30,185 nucleotides of DNA from Bacillota bacterium (GCA_023434855.1 JAEYSJ010000017.1:1-30185); one strand, 5' to 3'. Positions 15,354 through 23,111 are shown, counted from the stretch's first letter. Notes: a model not told the origin generated them from the sequence alone. A program made the numbers and translations.

Positions 15354-15731
15354 ATGGATGTAGAGGATTCCATTAGAAGTCTAAAAGAAATTGACGGGGC
15401 AGGAAACGAAAGCTATGTAGTCAGGGGAGCAAAAACCAGATGCTCACAAGGCAGTGAACCCAGCCGGCTGAATCTTCCGCAATGCCATGGAGTCTATCTG
15501 CGTGAAAAGCCCCAGCTAAATATCATGGACTTTCAGCCGATGATTAATATCCGGCCTTTCGGCTATTGCCGCGCCCAGAACGGACCGTGCACACCGGTGG
15601 TGCTCGGACCATGGCAGCTGGGGAAAGACAATGTGCTTATTGACGAACAAAATGCTCTTTTAAACAAAAGCATCAATTTCTGCGCCCGTGGTGGTGAAAT
15701 TACGATAACTGATGACGGACAAAGGTTGTGA
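15354..15731 (+). CDS. DUF4280 PAAR-like spike tip protein
   Basis: 125 aa. AGGAG at 15341-15345 points to ATG 15354; a GTG at 15345 would overlap that site. The domain signature is clear: V-R-G-A-K-T-R-C-S-Q-G-S, then M-I-N-I-R-P-F-G-Y-C, G-P-C-T-P, L-G-P-W-Q-L-G, then L-L-N-K-S-I-N-F-C-A-R-G-G-E-I-T-I, with a terminal G-Q. The conserved Cys residues (of RCS, GYC, GPC and FCARGG) would bind metal at the tip. Known: PAAR and PAAR-like proteins cap the VgrG spike. This copy is stand-alone with no toxin fused. It lies 7 bp before the second VgrG-like gene, its likely partner. Confidence 0.85.
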   Translation: MDVEDSIRSLKEIDGAGNESYVVRGAKTRCSQGSEPSRLNLPQCHGVYLREKPQLNIMDFQPMINIRPFGYCRAQNGPCTPVVLGPWQLGKDNVLIDEQNALLNKSINFCARGGEITITDDGQRL

Positions 15732-15738
15732 TGACGAG

Positions 15739-17472
15739 ATGACAACAACCCAGCAAGCTTTTACCTACGGCGATATTACCTATACCCTGCCGGTAGAACT
15801 GCAAAGCCTTGTTAATCTGACTTTGGTCCAAGCCATTGGCGACCATGTGGAAATATCCCTGACAGGCATTGCCCCGGAGACACTTACCGTCAAAGACATT
15901 GAAAAAGTCACTCCCCAAGCCCCTGTTGAAATAAACCTGGCCGGCCGTGATCAGCCCTATTTTGCCGGTATGTGTACAAACGTCACACTGAACTACCAGG
16001 CCGGGGTCAAAACCGTCCACATTACCGGACGTTCCTGGACCTATCTGTTGGATATCACCAAAAAATCCCGCTCCTATCAGAAACTCAATATTCCCTATGA
16101 AGAGCTGGTAGCCGACATATTAAAAGACTACCCAGAAAAAGACTACCGCATTATTTTGCCTGACGGCGGACAATACAGCACCTTTGCCGTTCAATACTGG
16201 GAAACCGACTGGCAATTCCTCAAACGTCTTGCTGCCCGGGAAGGCACTGTTCTTATCGCCGAGTACGCCGACAAAAACCACCGTCCCCGCTTCTGGCTGG
16301 GAATACCCAAAATTTCCGCGAAACCATTGCCGGCAACCCCGGAACAAACAGCCTGCCGAGATATTAAACAATATCTTGACATTGCCGGCAACAGAATCGA
16401 TACGGTTCAGGAAACTGACTTCACCACCTATGAAGACTCCGGCTATCAAATCCTGCACTTGGGCGAAACCGTTGACTACAATGGCAGACAGCTCACCATT
16501 GTTAAAATCATAACCAGACTGGATAAAGGCCTGTTAAAACACACCTATACACTGGCCTCCTCAGAAAAAATGGCCATGGCCGCACCGGACAATGAAAACC
16601 TTACCGGTGTTGCCTTAAGCGGTAAAGTCCTCACAAGCGGCAACATCCACTCGAAAGTACATCTGGACATCGACGAAAAGCAAGATGTGGCAACCGCCAC
16701 CTGGTTTCCCTACTCCGCCGCCACCAACAATCAATTATACTGCATGCCCCATAACGGCGAAGTCATTAACCTCTACTTCCGCGACGGCTATGAAGAAAAC
16801 GCCATTGCCATCAGCGGTGCGCGGTCAAATGGCCAGACTTGTGAAAAGACGGGAGATTATAACAACCGCTACTTCACCAACTTTGAACGGAAAGAATTCT
16901 TTTTCTCCCCTAACACGCTATCCTTCACTGCTGACGAAAGCGCCGCCAGCAAAATAACCATCAGAATGACCGACGCCGAAGGCACCGCCATTGACAGTGT
17001 CCAGCAAATCGGCATCAGCGGCGGCATAAATATTAAGCTGGAAGCAGAAAACATTGCCATAGAAGGCGTGCTTGGCACCTACATAACCTGCGGTGACAAC
17101 GTCAGCATCATCCTAAAAGAAGATGCCGATATCTTTGGTCCAACAAAAATACATATGAACGGCAGAAATAAAATCAAGCAGTCCGAGCTAGAGACGCAAG
17201 TGGAGACAGTGGAACATGGGATAGATGACTTCAGAGAAGAACATCCCTACCTCATGGCCGTTGTGGAAATGACCCCGCTGGGATCACTGGTCGACGCCTA
17301 TGATGCCTATAAGTGCATCAAAAAAGGCGACTGGGCAGGCGCAGCACTCAACGCCAGCTCTGCCGTCATTGGCATAATCCCCGCCGGCAGAGTAGCCACC
17401 AAAGTCGCCAAAGGAGCCATCCAAGTGGGACTGGCAGGAGGCTCGGTTGCCCACGCTTATGGCGCATTTTAA
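15739..17472 (+). CDS. VgrG-like spike protein 2 with C-terminal pre-toxin-like tail
   Basis: 577 aa from ATG 15739. An in-frame ATG at 15712 would overlap the preceding gene; neither start has a strong ribosome site, so the start is uncertain. Residues about 10-285 are the gp27-like hub (Y-W-E-T-D-W-Q-F-L-K-R-L-A). The OB fold runs about 295-390 (G-V-A-L-S-G-K-V, then A-T-W-F-P-Y-S, L-Y-C-M-P-H-N-G-E-V-I-N-L-Y-F). A beta-helix needle follows (I-K-L-E-A-E-N-I-A-I-E-G-V-L-G). The last 85 residues differ: a charged helix (QSELETQVETVEHGIDDF), then P-L-G-S-L-V-D-A-Y-D-A-Y and a Gly/Ala-rich hydrophobic segment (G-I-I-P-A-G-R-V-A-T-K-V-A-K-G). That is typical of linkers before a toxin domain, yet the protein stops there. 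Confidence 0.87.
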   Translation: MTTTQQAFTYGDITYTLPVELQSLVNLTLVQAIGDHVEISLTGIAPETLTVKDIEKVTPQAPVEINLAGRDQPYFAGMCTNVTLNYQAGVKTVHITGRSWTYLLDITKKSRSYQKLNIPYEELVADILKDYPEKDYRIILPDGGQYSTFAVQYWETDWQFLKRLAAREGTVLIAEYADKNHRPRFWLGIPKISAKPLPATPEQTACRDIKQYLDIAGNRIDTVQETDFTTYEDSGYQILHLGETVDYNGRQLTIVKIITRLDKGLLKHTYTLASSEKMAMAAPDNENLTGVALSGKVLTSGNIHSKVHLDIDEKQDVATATWFPYSAATNNQLYCMPHNGEVINLYFRDGYEENAIAISGARSNGQTCEKTGDYNNRYFTNFERKEFFFSPNTLSFTADESAASKITIRMTDAEGTAIDSVQQIGISGGINIKLEAENIAIEGVLGTYITCGDNVSIILKEDADIFGPTKIHMNGRNKIKQSELETQVETVEHGIDDFREEHPYLMAVVEMTPLGSLVDAYDAYKCIKKGDWAGAALNASSAVIGIIPAGRVATKVAKGAIQVGLAGGSVAHAYGAF

Positions 17473-17522
17473 AAAAACCACGCGAGGGATTTTAAATTAG
17501 AAAAAGATGGAGAGGAAGAGGA

Positions 17523-17594
17523 ATGAACATATGGTATAAACATTGTGGGAAACTGGATAATTTGGTAAAATTAAGAGGAGAAATGCTGCTATGA
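17523..17594 (+). CDS. Possible 23-residue leader ORF coupled to the toxin gene
   Basis: ATG 17523 has a good ribosome site (GGAGAGG at 17509-17515) and reads M-N-I-W-Y-K-H-C-G-K then ends L-R-G-E-M-L-L. Its TGA overlaps the toxin start in an ATGA arrangement at 17591. No relatives are known to me. It could ensure translational coupling of the toxin or be a remnant of an older reading frame. It may also be chance. Confidence 0.35.
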   Translation: MNIWYKHCGKLDNLVKLRGEMLL

Positions 17595-18313
17595 ACCTTA
17601 GTAAGATAGGGAAAGCAGTAGCTAAGGGCGGGGAGGCTATTGAAGGGGCCGAGAAAACGGCAGTAGAAGCCTCCAAGGCTGAGCGGGCAGCGGCAAGACT
17701 GGCTAAAGGCGAGGAAGCAGTAGAAGTTGCTGCCAAGAGGACCGCCAAAATGGTCGTAAGAGACATCGTAAAAGTTGGCGCTAAAAAAGTAGGAAGAAAA
17801 GTAAAGAAATTAAATGATGAAGCAAGAGAGATGCTTAAAAGGGCTAAGAACAAGGGGCCGAGAAAGGCTCATTTCGACGGTACCCATAAGCTAAAACCAA
17901 ATGCCACGTATAAAGTTAATGGATATACCTATAATACGGATCATCTTGGAAGAATAAAAAGTGCAGAAGGAAATTTGAAACTCAAAAACGGTACTAGAAA
18001 TGCAACTCATCAAAGGAAAGCTGGCGGTACTGATAGGCTAAAAACCGATGATGGTGGTCATTTAATAGGAACGAGGTTTGATGGTTCTGGTAAAATTGAT
18101 AATATTGTTCCAATGAACTCAAACCTAAATAGAGGTGAGTTTAAAAAATTAGAAAACTCATGGGCGAAAGCTCTAGAAAATGGACAGAAGGTAGACGTTA
18201 AAGTTACTCCAGTATATAAGGGAGACTCGTTGAGACCAGATAGCTTTAGGGTAACTCAGACTATTGATGGAATAAAGAGTAATAAGATACTTAAGAATAT
18301 GCCAGGAGGTTAA
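17591..18313 (+). CDS. DNA/RNA non-specific endonuclease (Endonuclea_NS_2-like) toxin
   Basis: 240 aa. AGGAG ends 10 bp before ATG 17591. Residues 1-80 are Ala/Lys/Glu-rich helices typical of a pre-toxin region (KIGKAVAKGGEAIEGAEK). The nuclease domain runs about 105-240: Y-K-V-N-G-Y-T-Y-N-T-D-H-L-G-R-I, then D-D-G-G-H-L-I-G-T-R-F-D-G (His157 as probable general base), N-I-V-P-M-N-S-N-L-N-R-G (Asn180 as probable metal ligand) and K-K-L-E-N-S-W-A-K-A-L. This matches the Endonuclease_NS_2 type in polymorphic toxins such as the LXG protein YeeF. It has no signal peptide, so it would need delivery by the spike. Codon use is AT-richer than the spike genes, suggesting independent acquisition. The immunity gene follows after 3 bp. 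Confidence 0.88.
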   Translation: MNLSKIGKAVAKGGEAIEGAEKTAVEASKAERAAARLAKGEEAVEVAAKRTAKMVVRDIVKVGAKKVGRKVKKLNDEAREMLKRAKNKGPRKAHFDGTHKLKPNATYKVNGYTYNTDHLGRIKSAEGNLKLKNGTRNATHQRKAGGTDRLKTDDGGHLIGTRFDGSGKIDNIVPMNSNLNRGEFKKLENSWAKALENGQKVDVKVTPVYKGDSLRPDSFRVTQTIDGIKSNKILKNMPGG

Positions 18314-18316
18314 ATG

Positions 18317-18796
18317 ATGAAGACTCAAGTCATGGAAGAACTGTTCGAGAAGATAGCAAATAAAGCAAACGAAATGATACCTGAAGACTGGGATAAATTG
18401 TTCATGTATGCAGAAGTGTCGGAAGGAGCTTCAGAGGTATTTTTCTATTATTATCCCAAAGGAAAAAATACTCCAATCTATAGTCTTGATGTTGTGGACG
18501 TTTTCGAAATAAATGAAGATGAATTTGACGAAATGTCCATGGAACTGAACGATTATTTTGAAGAACTAAGAGAAGAATTCAAAAAAAATAAACAAGAGCC
18601 ATGGACAAATTTAACGCTCACTCTTGAGAGTAACGGGAAGTTCAACATTGATTACGACTACACGGATTTGTCAGAGGCGGATAGTTATGAGCAACACATT
18701 GTCTGGAGATATAAGCACTTAGGAATGCAGCCTTCACCTGATAGAAAGAGAGATGTAAAAATAATCCAAGAATATTTGAAAAAGAAGGAAGCGTAG
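18317..18796 (+). CDS. YezG/DUF600-type immunity protein
   Basis: 159 aa from the second of two adjacent ATGs; AGGAGG at 18304-18309 is 7 bp from ATG 18317 and only 4 bp from ATG 18314. The protein is acidic. The pattern F-E-K-I-A-N-K-A-N-E-M-I-P-E-D-W-D-K, then Y-A-E-V-S-E-G-A-S-E-V-F-F-Y-Y, and the later W-R-Y-K-H-L-G fits YezG (DUF600). Known: YezG protects Bacillus subtilis from the nuclease toxin YeeF, whose domain type matches the gene just upstream. Inference: it binds and blocks the nuclease in the producer cell. Its stop lies next to the ncRNA promoter. Confidence 0.86.
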   Translation: MKTQVMEELFEKIANKANEMIPEDWDKLFMYAEVSEGASEVFFYYYPKGKNTPIYSLDVVDVFEINEDEFDEMSMELNDYFEELREEFKKNKQEPWTNLTLTLESNGKFNIDYDYTDLSEADSYEQHIVWRYKHLGMQPSPDRKRDVKIIQEYLKKKEA

Positions 18797-18816
18797 GGAC
18801 GGTTTGTATGCTTCCC

Positions 18817-18825
18817 TGCTATAAT
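18817..18825 (+). promoter_or_regulatory. Extended -10 promoter
   Basis: TGCTATAAT is a perfect sigma-A -10 hexamer with the TGn extension; no good -35 is seen. It stands 20 bp behind the immunity gene and would start transcription near 18832, ahead of the structured region. Confidence 0.55.
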
Positions 18826-18831
18826 AGTAGA

Positions 18832-19123
18832 TATGATTATGAGGCTAACTGATGTATGAAGTCTGTTGGCCATTTTTTTTGTTTGTTAAAATACAAGAAT
18901 TGAAACGCTTGGGGTCTACCAATTTCTATGGTAGATCCCGACAGCAACCTCCGATGGCAAAAGCCCCTACACCTGGTTGGTGCGGGGGCAATGGAGAGGA
19001 TTCGATATAGAGGTAACGGTTTGCGGCAGTTAAGTACCTCTTGCTTTTTATCATATTCCGTTTCTGCGAAAATGGTGATAAATGCAGTAATGAAAAGACC
19101 ATCGTCAGAAGACGATGGTCTTT
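18832..19123 (+). ncRNA. Probable structured non-coding RNA (about 290 nt), unidentified
   Basis: No believable protein fits here, but nested inverted repeats occur in series. GGGGTCTACCA and TGGTAGATCCC near 18911-18938 form 11 bp with one G-U. CCTCC and GGAG near 18949 and 18994 enclose a second stem, GCCCCTACACC with GGTGCGGGGGC. AGAGGTA and TACCTCT near 19010-19043 form a third. The set runs from an extended -10 promoter to a perfect terminator. A GGATTCGA element resembles a tRNA T-loop. I could not match it to SRP RNA, tmRNA, RNase P, 6S or a c-di-GMP riboswitch. No gene follows on this strand, so a riboswitch is less likely than a stand-alone RNA. Confidence 0.5.
19094..19123. terminator. 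Bidirectional hairpin terminator
   Basis: AAAGACCATCGTC and GACGATGGTCTTT form a perfect 13-bp stem with loop AGAA. A run of A before and T at the end gives short U-tracts in both directions. It can close the ncRNA on the + strand and the small gene on the - strand. Confidence 0.8.
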
Positions 19124-19134
19124 AAGTATGGTGT

Positions 19135-19248
19135 TTAAATTGAGCATGAACTGGATTCTTCACCGATACAGCAAAAGAGAAGAAGAATAATTATTATAAA
19201 AATAATAAAGAAACCACCACCACCGTGTCCACATCCACCAAAACCCAT
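19135..19248 (-). CDS. YjcZ-like small Gly-rich membrane protein
   Basis: 37 aa, not a typical length for automatic gene calls. The start ATG (19248) follows a perfect AAGGAGGT at about 19256-19263. It begins M-G-F-G-G-C-G-H-G-G-G-G-F-F and continues with an Ile/Leu-rich membrane segment (FFIIFIIIILLLFCC), then a short Ser/Cys-rich tail. This Gly-rich head with one membrane helix is the pattern of the YjcZ/TIGR01732 small proteins found in Bacillus and other spore-formers. A possible sporulation-sigma -10 lies upstream and a perfect hairpin downstream. Exact function is unknown in this family. Confidence 0.75.
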   Translation of the reverse strand: MGFGGCGHGGGGFFIIFIIIILLLFCCIGEESSSCSI

Positions 19249-19294
19249 ATAAAGTACCTCCTTTTTAAAATCTAGTTTAGTTATAGGGTTATTG

Positions 19295-19303
19295 TATCGT
19301 ATG
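19295..19303 (-). promoter_or_regulatory. Possible sporulation-sigma -10 element
   Basis: On the - strand CATACGATA matches the CATANNNTA -10 core of mother-cell sigma factors (sigma-E/sigma-K type). It lies about 47 bp before the YjcZ-like start. A matching -35 is not clear, so this is tentative. The rest of the stretch 19249-19408 shows nothing else I can name. Confidence 0.3.
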
Positions 19304-19408
19304 CTGATGTAGGTGATTGTGTGAGTCGAAGCCCATTCAAAAGTTAAGAGAAAGACGCGGGGATGGTGGTGCTACCTTACAGGTGTAAGTTTTCACTAGA
19401 AAAAATAG

Positions 19409-20227
19409 TTAAACAATTTCAGAAATACGTTCAACTTCAGTAGCAGAAGAAGCAAGTTCCTCCATAGAAGCTGAAATCTCTTCTGCGGCGGCAGCTTGCC
19501 GTTCTCCTAGCATAGCTGTATTTGTTAGGGTATTCACAACTGTAACTGTCTCAGTTTTTACTGACTGCAGGATTGTTTTGATACTTTTTACTGCATCAGA
19601 ACTGTTATCTGCCATTTTTCGGATTTCACTTGCTACTACTGAAAAACCACGTCCATGTTCTCCAGCTCTAGCGGCTTCTATAGCTGCATTTAGTCCTAGG
19701 AGATTGGAGCTTGCGGCAACATCACTAACAAATTTTAATATCTCATCCGTTTTACTTATTTCGCTGAGTGCTTTTTCGCCGGCTTCTTTGCTATTTTCAA
19801 GATCATTTGCTAAATCGCTTGCAGTTGATGCCAATTCTTGGGCCGTTGCAGTTAATTGCTCCGAGGTTGCCGCTATGGATTGAGCTGCTTCGTGCAATGT
19901 TTGCTGAGTTTCCAGGCTGAGTCCAATACCTATTGTGCCGACTATTTGACCGGAATCGTCGGCAATTGGTCTCGTAATCGCTCTAACAGAAAAGCCGTAC
20001 AGTTCTTTGGGTAATATGACATTAATTTCTTTTTTTGTTTGTAAGCATTTATCTGTAGAACCACCAGCTGCGGCCTTTTGTCCCTCTTTTATACCTAAAT
20101 TAAAGGTATTGGCTGATAAATACTTTACAATTATCCCTTCATGGTCAGATATCACGATACAGCTATCCATTGGAACCAATTTTTGAAATATCGGAGCTGA
20201 GTTAATTATTACATCTAAATTCGGCAT
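19409..20227 (-). CDS. Soluble methyl-accepting chemotaxis-like protein
   Basis: 272 aa from ATG 20227, which has AGGAGG just upstream; an in-frame ATG at 20281 has no such site. Residues about 1-110 form a small sensory domain of PAS/cache type ([12 protein letters not shown], ending V-G-T-I-G-I-G-L-S). Residues 115-272 are the MCP signalling coiled coil; its hairpin tip [21 protein letters not shown] is diagnostic for contact with CheA/CheW. No membrane helix is present and the protein is shorter than usual, like the soluble YfmS-type receptors of Bacillus. It probably senses an internal cue. It is single, with 276 bp of AT-rich sequence between it and the cyd operon in which I see no further gene. 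Confidence 0.88.
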   Translation of the reverse strand: MPNLDVIINSAPIFQKLVPMDSCIVISDHEGIIVKYLSANTFNLGIKEGQKAAAGGSTDKCLQTKKEINVILPKELYGFSVRAITRPIADDSGQIVGTIGIGLSLETQQTLHEAAQSIAATSEQLTATAQELASTASDLANDLENSKEAGEKALSEISKTDEILKFVSDVAASSNLLGLNAAIEAARAGEHGRGFSVVASEIRKMADNSSDAVKSIKTILQSVKTETVTVVNTLTNTAMLGERQAAAAEEISASMEELASSATEVERISEIV

Positions 20228-20503
20228 CGAGTTTCCTCCTAAAAATACATTTGTTTTACCTTTGTCGCTATTATTTGACAATGTTCTTAAATATCCTGCT
20301 TACTTGTTAATCTATTCACGTAAAAAGTTTATTAATTTTTTTCATCCAATAAAAAAATTTCCAATCATAAATTTATAAAACTAGCATTTACGCAAAAAAC
20401 ATTAAGATAATGAAGAATTTAGGCTATGAGATGGGTTCTCGCAGACAGGCTGTTATGTTGTAACTTTAAATAGTAACGTCATCAACGAAGGGGAAGCCTT
20501 CTC

Positions 20504-21748
20504 TTATTTTTTCAGTATGCGTATCATCCTGGCTATGGCCACGGCAATTCTACGACCATATTGTATTACCCCCAAAAACTCCTGAAATTGATCTAATGTC
20601 ACTGCTTTCAGCATTTCGTTTGTTTTTATAATGCTGTCTTCCCTGATCTTCTTTGCTTTTTCTATTATAGTGACTAGATTGCGTGAATGAGTAGCAAGGT
20701 TCATTAATTGATCATACATTTGTTCCCATAACGTTCTTTGCGTATCAGTGTCAGAATCTGTGACATCGATCCTTTCTCTAAAGACGTAGTATTTCCACGC
20801 TTCAAATACAAGCACAACTGGCAACGCAATTGACATCGTTACAGTCATGATTTTTAAAGTTAAAGGGTTAGAAGCCGAATTGTAAATCGTGAGGCTCCAA
20901 GCCGGGTTCAGGCTCGATACAATAAATCTGGGAAACAGATCAGTGAAGATGGCGGCAATAACAGCAATAATTGCAGCGGTGCTGAAAATAAAACTTTGTA
21001 TATATTGTTGATTCGTAAGCCGTTGACGGCACAAAATCAATGCTAAGAATAATGCGGCCAGGGACAAGGCGGAAATAAGTTTTGCGGCTAAATCCGTATA
21101 CAGGAATGATAGAATAACGAATGCTGCTGATAAAAGTATGGCGTACTTAACGGTAATAAGACCGGTCTTTCTCATTTGCGGTACGAAATGGTGAGCCAAT
21201 CGCAAAGTGAGGTAAACCGTCCCATGAAGCAAGAATAAAAGTGCAAATAGCAGGCCGCCTGTCAGTGAATATGGACTTAGTAAATCCCCAAAGGTGCCTA
21301 TGTACTGTTTTTCACCATCTATTGGCAGTCCTGAAATAAGGTTAGTGACCGCGATTCCCCAGAGCAACGCGGGAACAATGCTGCCGGAAAATATGGCCCA
21401 GTCCCAAAACTTTCGCCATTTACGGCTGCTGTCCTTATTGCGAAATTCAAATGCTACGCCACGCAAAATCAAGGTTACCAGGATTAGCAGCAGGGCGAGA
21501 TATAACCCGGAAAATAAAGTGGCATAGACATGAGGAAAGCCGGCAAACAGTACTGCACCGGCAGCAATAAGCCAAACTTCGTTTCCTTCCCATACAGGAG
21601 CCATAGTATGAAGTATTGCTTGTTTCTCTTTATCCGACTCGCCGAGGAAGGGGAGGAGCATGCCAACGCCGTAATCAAAGCCCTCCAACAACAGATAGCC
21701 AAGAAATAGAAATCCAAACATGAAAAAACATACTGTATTTAAATCCAT
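20504..21748 (-). CDS. cydB: Cytochrome bd ubiquinol/menaquinol oxidase subunit II, with extra C-terminal tail
   Basis: 414 aa from ATG 21748; the ATG at 21751 lies too close to the AGGTGA site, which overlaps the cydA stop. CydB has paired membrane helices and pairs with CydA in the quinol-O2 oxidoreductase. Visible marks are L-L-E-G-F-D-Y-G-V-G-M-L-L-P-F and P-V-W-E-G-N-E-V-W-L-I, close to all CydB sequences. The usual protein ends soon after the last helix (IALPVVLVFEAWKYYVF). Here about 80 residues follow: a charged linker (RERIDVTDSDTDTQ), then helices (LWEQMYDQLMNLATH through FQEFLGVIQYGRRIAVAIA). That tail is unusual and of unknown use. Order cydA-cydB with an 4-bp gap indicates one transcript. 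Confidence 0.93.
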   Translation of the reverse strand: MDLNTVCFFMFGFLFLGYLLLEGFDYGVGMLLPFLGESDKEKQAILHTMAPVWEGNEVWLIAAGAVLFAGFPHVYATLFSGLYLALLLILVTLILRGVAFEFRNKDSSRKWRKFWDWAIFSGSIVPALLWGIAVTNLISGLPIDGEKQYIGTFGDLLSPYSLTGGLLFALLFLLHGTVYLTLRLAHHFVPQMRKTGLITVKYAILLSAAFVILSFLYTDLAAKLISALSLAALFLALILCRQRLTNQQYIQSFIFSTAAIIAVIAAIFTDLFPRFIVSSLNPAWSLTIYNSASNPLTLKIMTVTMSIALPVVLVFEAWKYYVFRERIDVTDSDTDTQRTLWEQMYDQLMNLATHSRNLVTIIEKAKKIREDSIIKTNEMLKAVTLDQFQEFLGVIQYGRRIAVAIARMIRILKK

Positions 21749-21752
21749 CATT

Positions 21753-23111
21753 TCACCTGTCTTGCTCTAGTAGATTGCCGGGGCCCTTACGGATAATTTT
21801 GCGGGCGATATACAGGGCTGCTAAGGCGATGCCGGCATACACTATCGAGTATGCAATTATTGAGGTCCATATACTTGCTGATGACACAACTTTGGATACT
21901 CCTTTATCTGTTAATAGCAAACCGTAAACAAGCCAGGGTTGCCGGCCCATCTCGGTCATTGTCCAGCCCAGGGTGATGGCCAGGTACGGCAGCGGCAGGC
22001 TCCACAGCGTAACTTTCAACAAAGCATTGGAGCATTCAAGCTGCTTTTTCCACCAGTACCAGCAATTAAGAGCGGTAAGGAAAACCAGCCAGAATCCAAT
22101 GCCGACCATGCCCCGGAAACTCCAGAACAAAATTGTTACCGCCGGTAGATAATACCCTGAACCGTACTTTTCCATAAACTCGGCTTGTAAATCATTCATC
22201 CCAGTTACCGGGGCGTTTAAACTGTTATAGGCCAAGACCGAGAGTCCAGCCGGCAATGCCAGCTGATAAGTGTTTCTTCTGTTGTCCTCATCGATAATTG
22301 CGAAAGCAACGAAGGGCGCTGGTTCGGCAGTCTCCCAAAGCGCTTCCGAGGCCGCCATTTTCATGGGCTGGGTGTACGCAAGAAATTGGTTATAAAAATG
22401 GCCGGTACCAATGACGGAAATTGTTGCCAGCACCGCGCACACCAGACCTAATTTAAAGGACTGCAGGAAAAAGTCTGTATGTTCCTTGTGGAGAATATAG
22501 TATGCGCTGACCGCCATAATAAAATATCCGGATAGCACCAACCCGGATATAACTGTATGGGAATATTGGTAAAACAGATAGGGATTTAGAATCACAGCAA
22601 TGAGATCAGTAAGTTCTAAACGTCCGTTGTTAAGCACATGGCCTACAGGATGCTGCATAAAGGAATTGGCCGACAAAATCCAGAACGCTGAATAATTGGC
22701 GGCTAACGCCACAAGCCAAATAAGGACAAGATGAACATTGCGGGAAACCTTGTTCCATCCGTATACCCACACCCCGATAGCCACTGATTCTACAAAAAAA
22801 GCGGTTAAGGCTTCGAAGGCCAAGGGTGGTCCGAAAATGCTTCCCACGAATCTTGAGTATTCCGACCAATTCATCCCGAACTGGAATTCATTAACAAGAC
22901 CTGTGGCAATACCTACGGCGTAATTAACCACAAATAACTTACCCCAGAATTTGGCCATGGCTTTGAAGGTTTGTTTATCTGTCAGGATGTACAAAGTCTC
23001 CATTATTGCCACTAATACTGACAGGCCAAGAGTAAGCCCGACAAACCAAAAGTGATATGTCAGTGTGAGGCCGAATTGCAGTCTCGCCAATAGCAAAGCA
23101 GTATCATCCAC
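21753..23111 (-). CDS. cydA: Cytochrome bd oxidase subunit I
   Basis: 452 aa. The start has GGGAGAGGG upstream. CydA holds the three haems and reduces O2 with quinol. His20 (in LTYHFWFVGLTLG) is a haem-d/b595 ligand position, the His of Q-Y-S-H-T-V-I-S-G and the Met of G-W-T-M-T-E-M-G-R-Q-P-W are the b558 ligands. Acidic residues in F-G-P-P-L-A-F-E-A-L-T-A-F-F-V-E-S are the proton-channel Glu positions. The quinol loop (M-K-M-A-A-S-E-A-L-W-E-T onward) is of the short type. Several membrane helices are evident. In an anaerobe this enzyme usually removes low O2. No clear redox-regulator operator was found in the 140 bp before the gene. Confidence 0.95.
   Translation of the reverse strand: MDDTALLLARLQFGLTLTYHFWFVGLTLGLSVLVAIMETLYILTDKQTFKAMAKFWGKLFVVNYAVGIATGLVNEFQFGMNWSEYSRFVGSIFGPPLAFEALTAFFVESVAIGVWVYGWNKVSRNVHLVLIWLVALAANYSAFWILSANSFMQHPVGHVLNNGRLELTDLIAVILNPYLFYQYSHTVISGLVLSGYFIMAVSAYYILHKEHTDFFLQSFKLGLVCAVLATISVIGTGHFYNQFLAYTQPMKMAASEALWETAEPAPFVAFAIIDEDNRRNTYQLALPAGLSVLAYNSLNAPVTGMNDLQAEFMEKYGSGYYLPAVTILFWSFRGMVGIGFWLVFLTALNCWYWWKKQLECSNALLKVTLWSLPLPYLAITLGWTMTEMGRQPWLVYGLLLTDKGVSKVVSSASIWTSIIAYSIVYAGIALAALYIARKIIRKGPGNLLEQDR

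Noticed and set aside
2..18796. Idea that this is a prophage
   Set aside because: No integrase, terminase, portal, capsid, holin or lysin gene is in the window, whereas FHA, PP2C and Hsp70 genes are; injection-type locus is a better fit.
18832..19123. Assignment of the ncRNA to SRP RNA, tmRNA, RNase P or c-di-GMP riboswitch
   Set aside because: None of the conserved core motifs of these classes was seen.
18928..19125. Open frame of 65 codons inside the ncRNA region
   Set aside because: No ribosome site, no recognisable composition, and it runs through several hairpins and the terminator.
20484..20503. Weak hairpin behind cydB, considered as terminator
   Set aside because: Only about 5 bp of stem and no U-tract.
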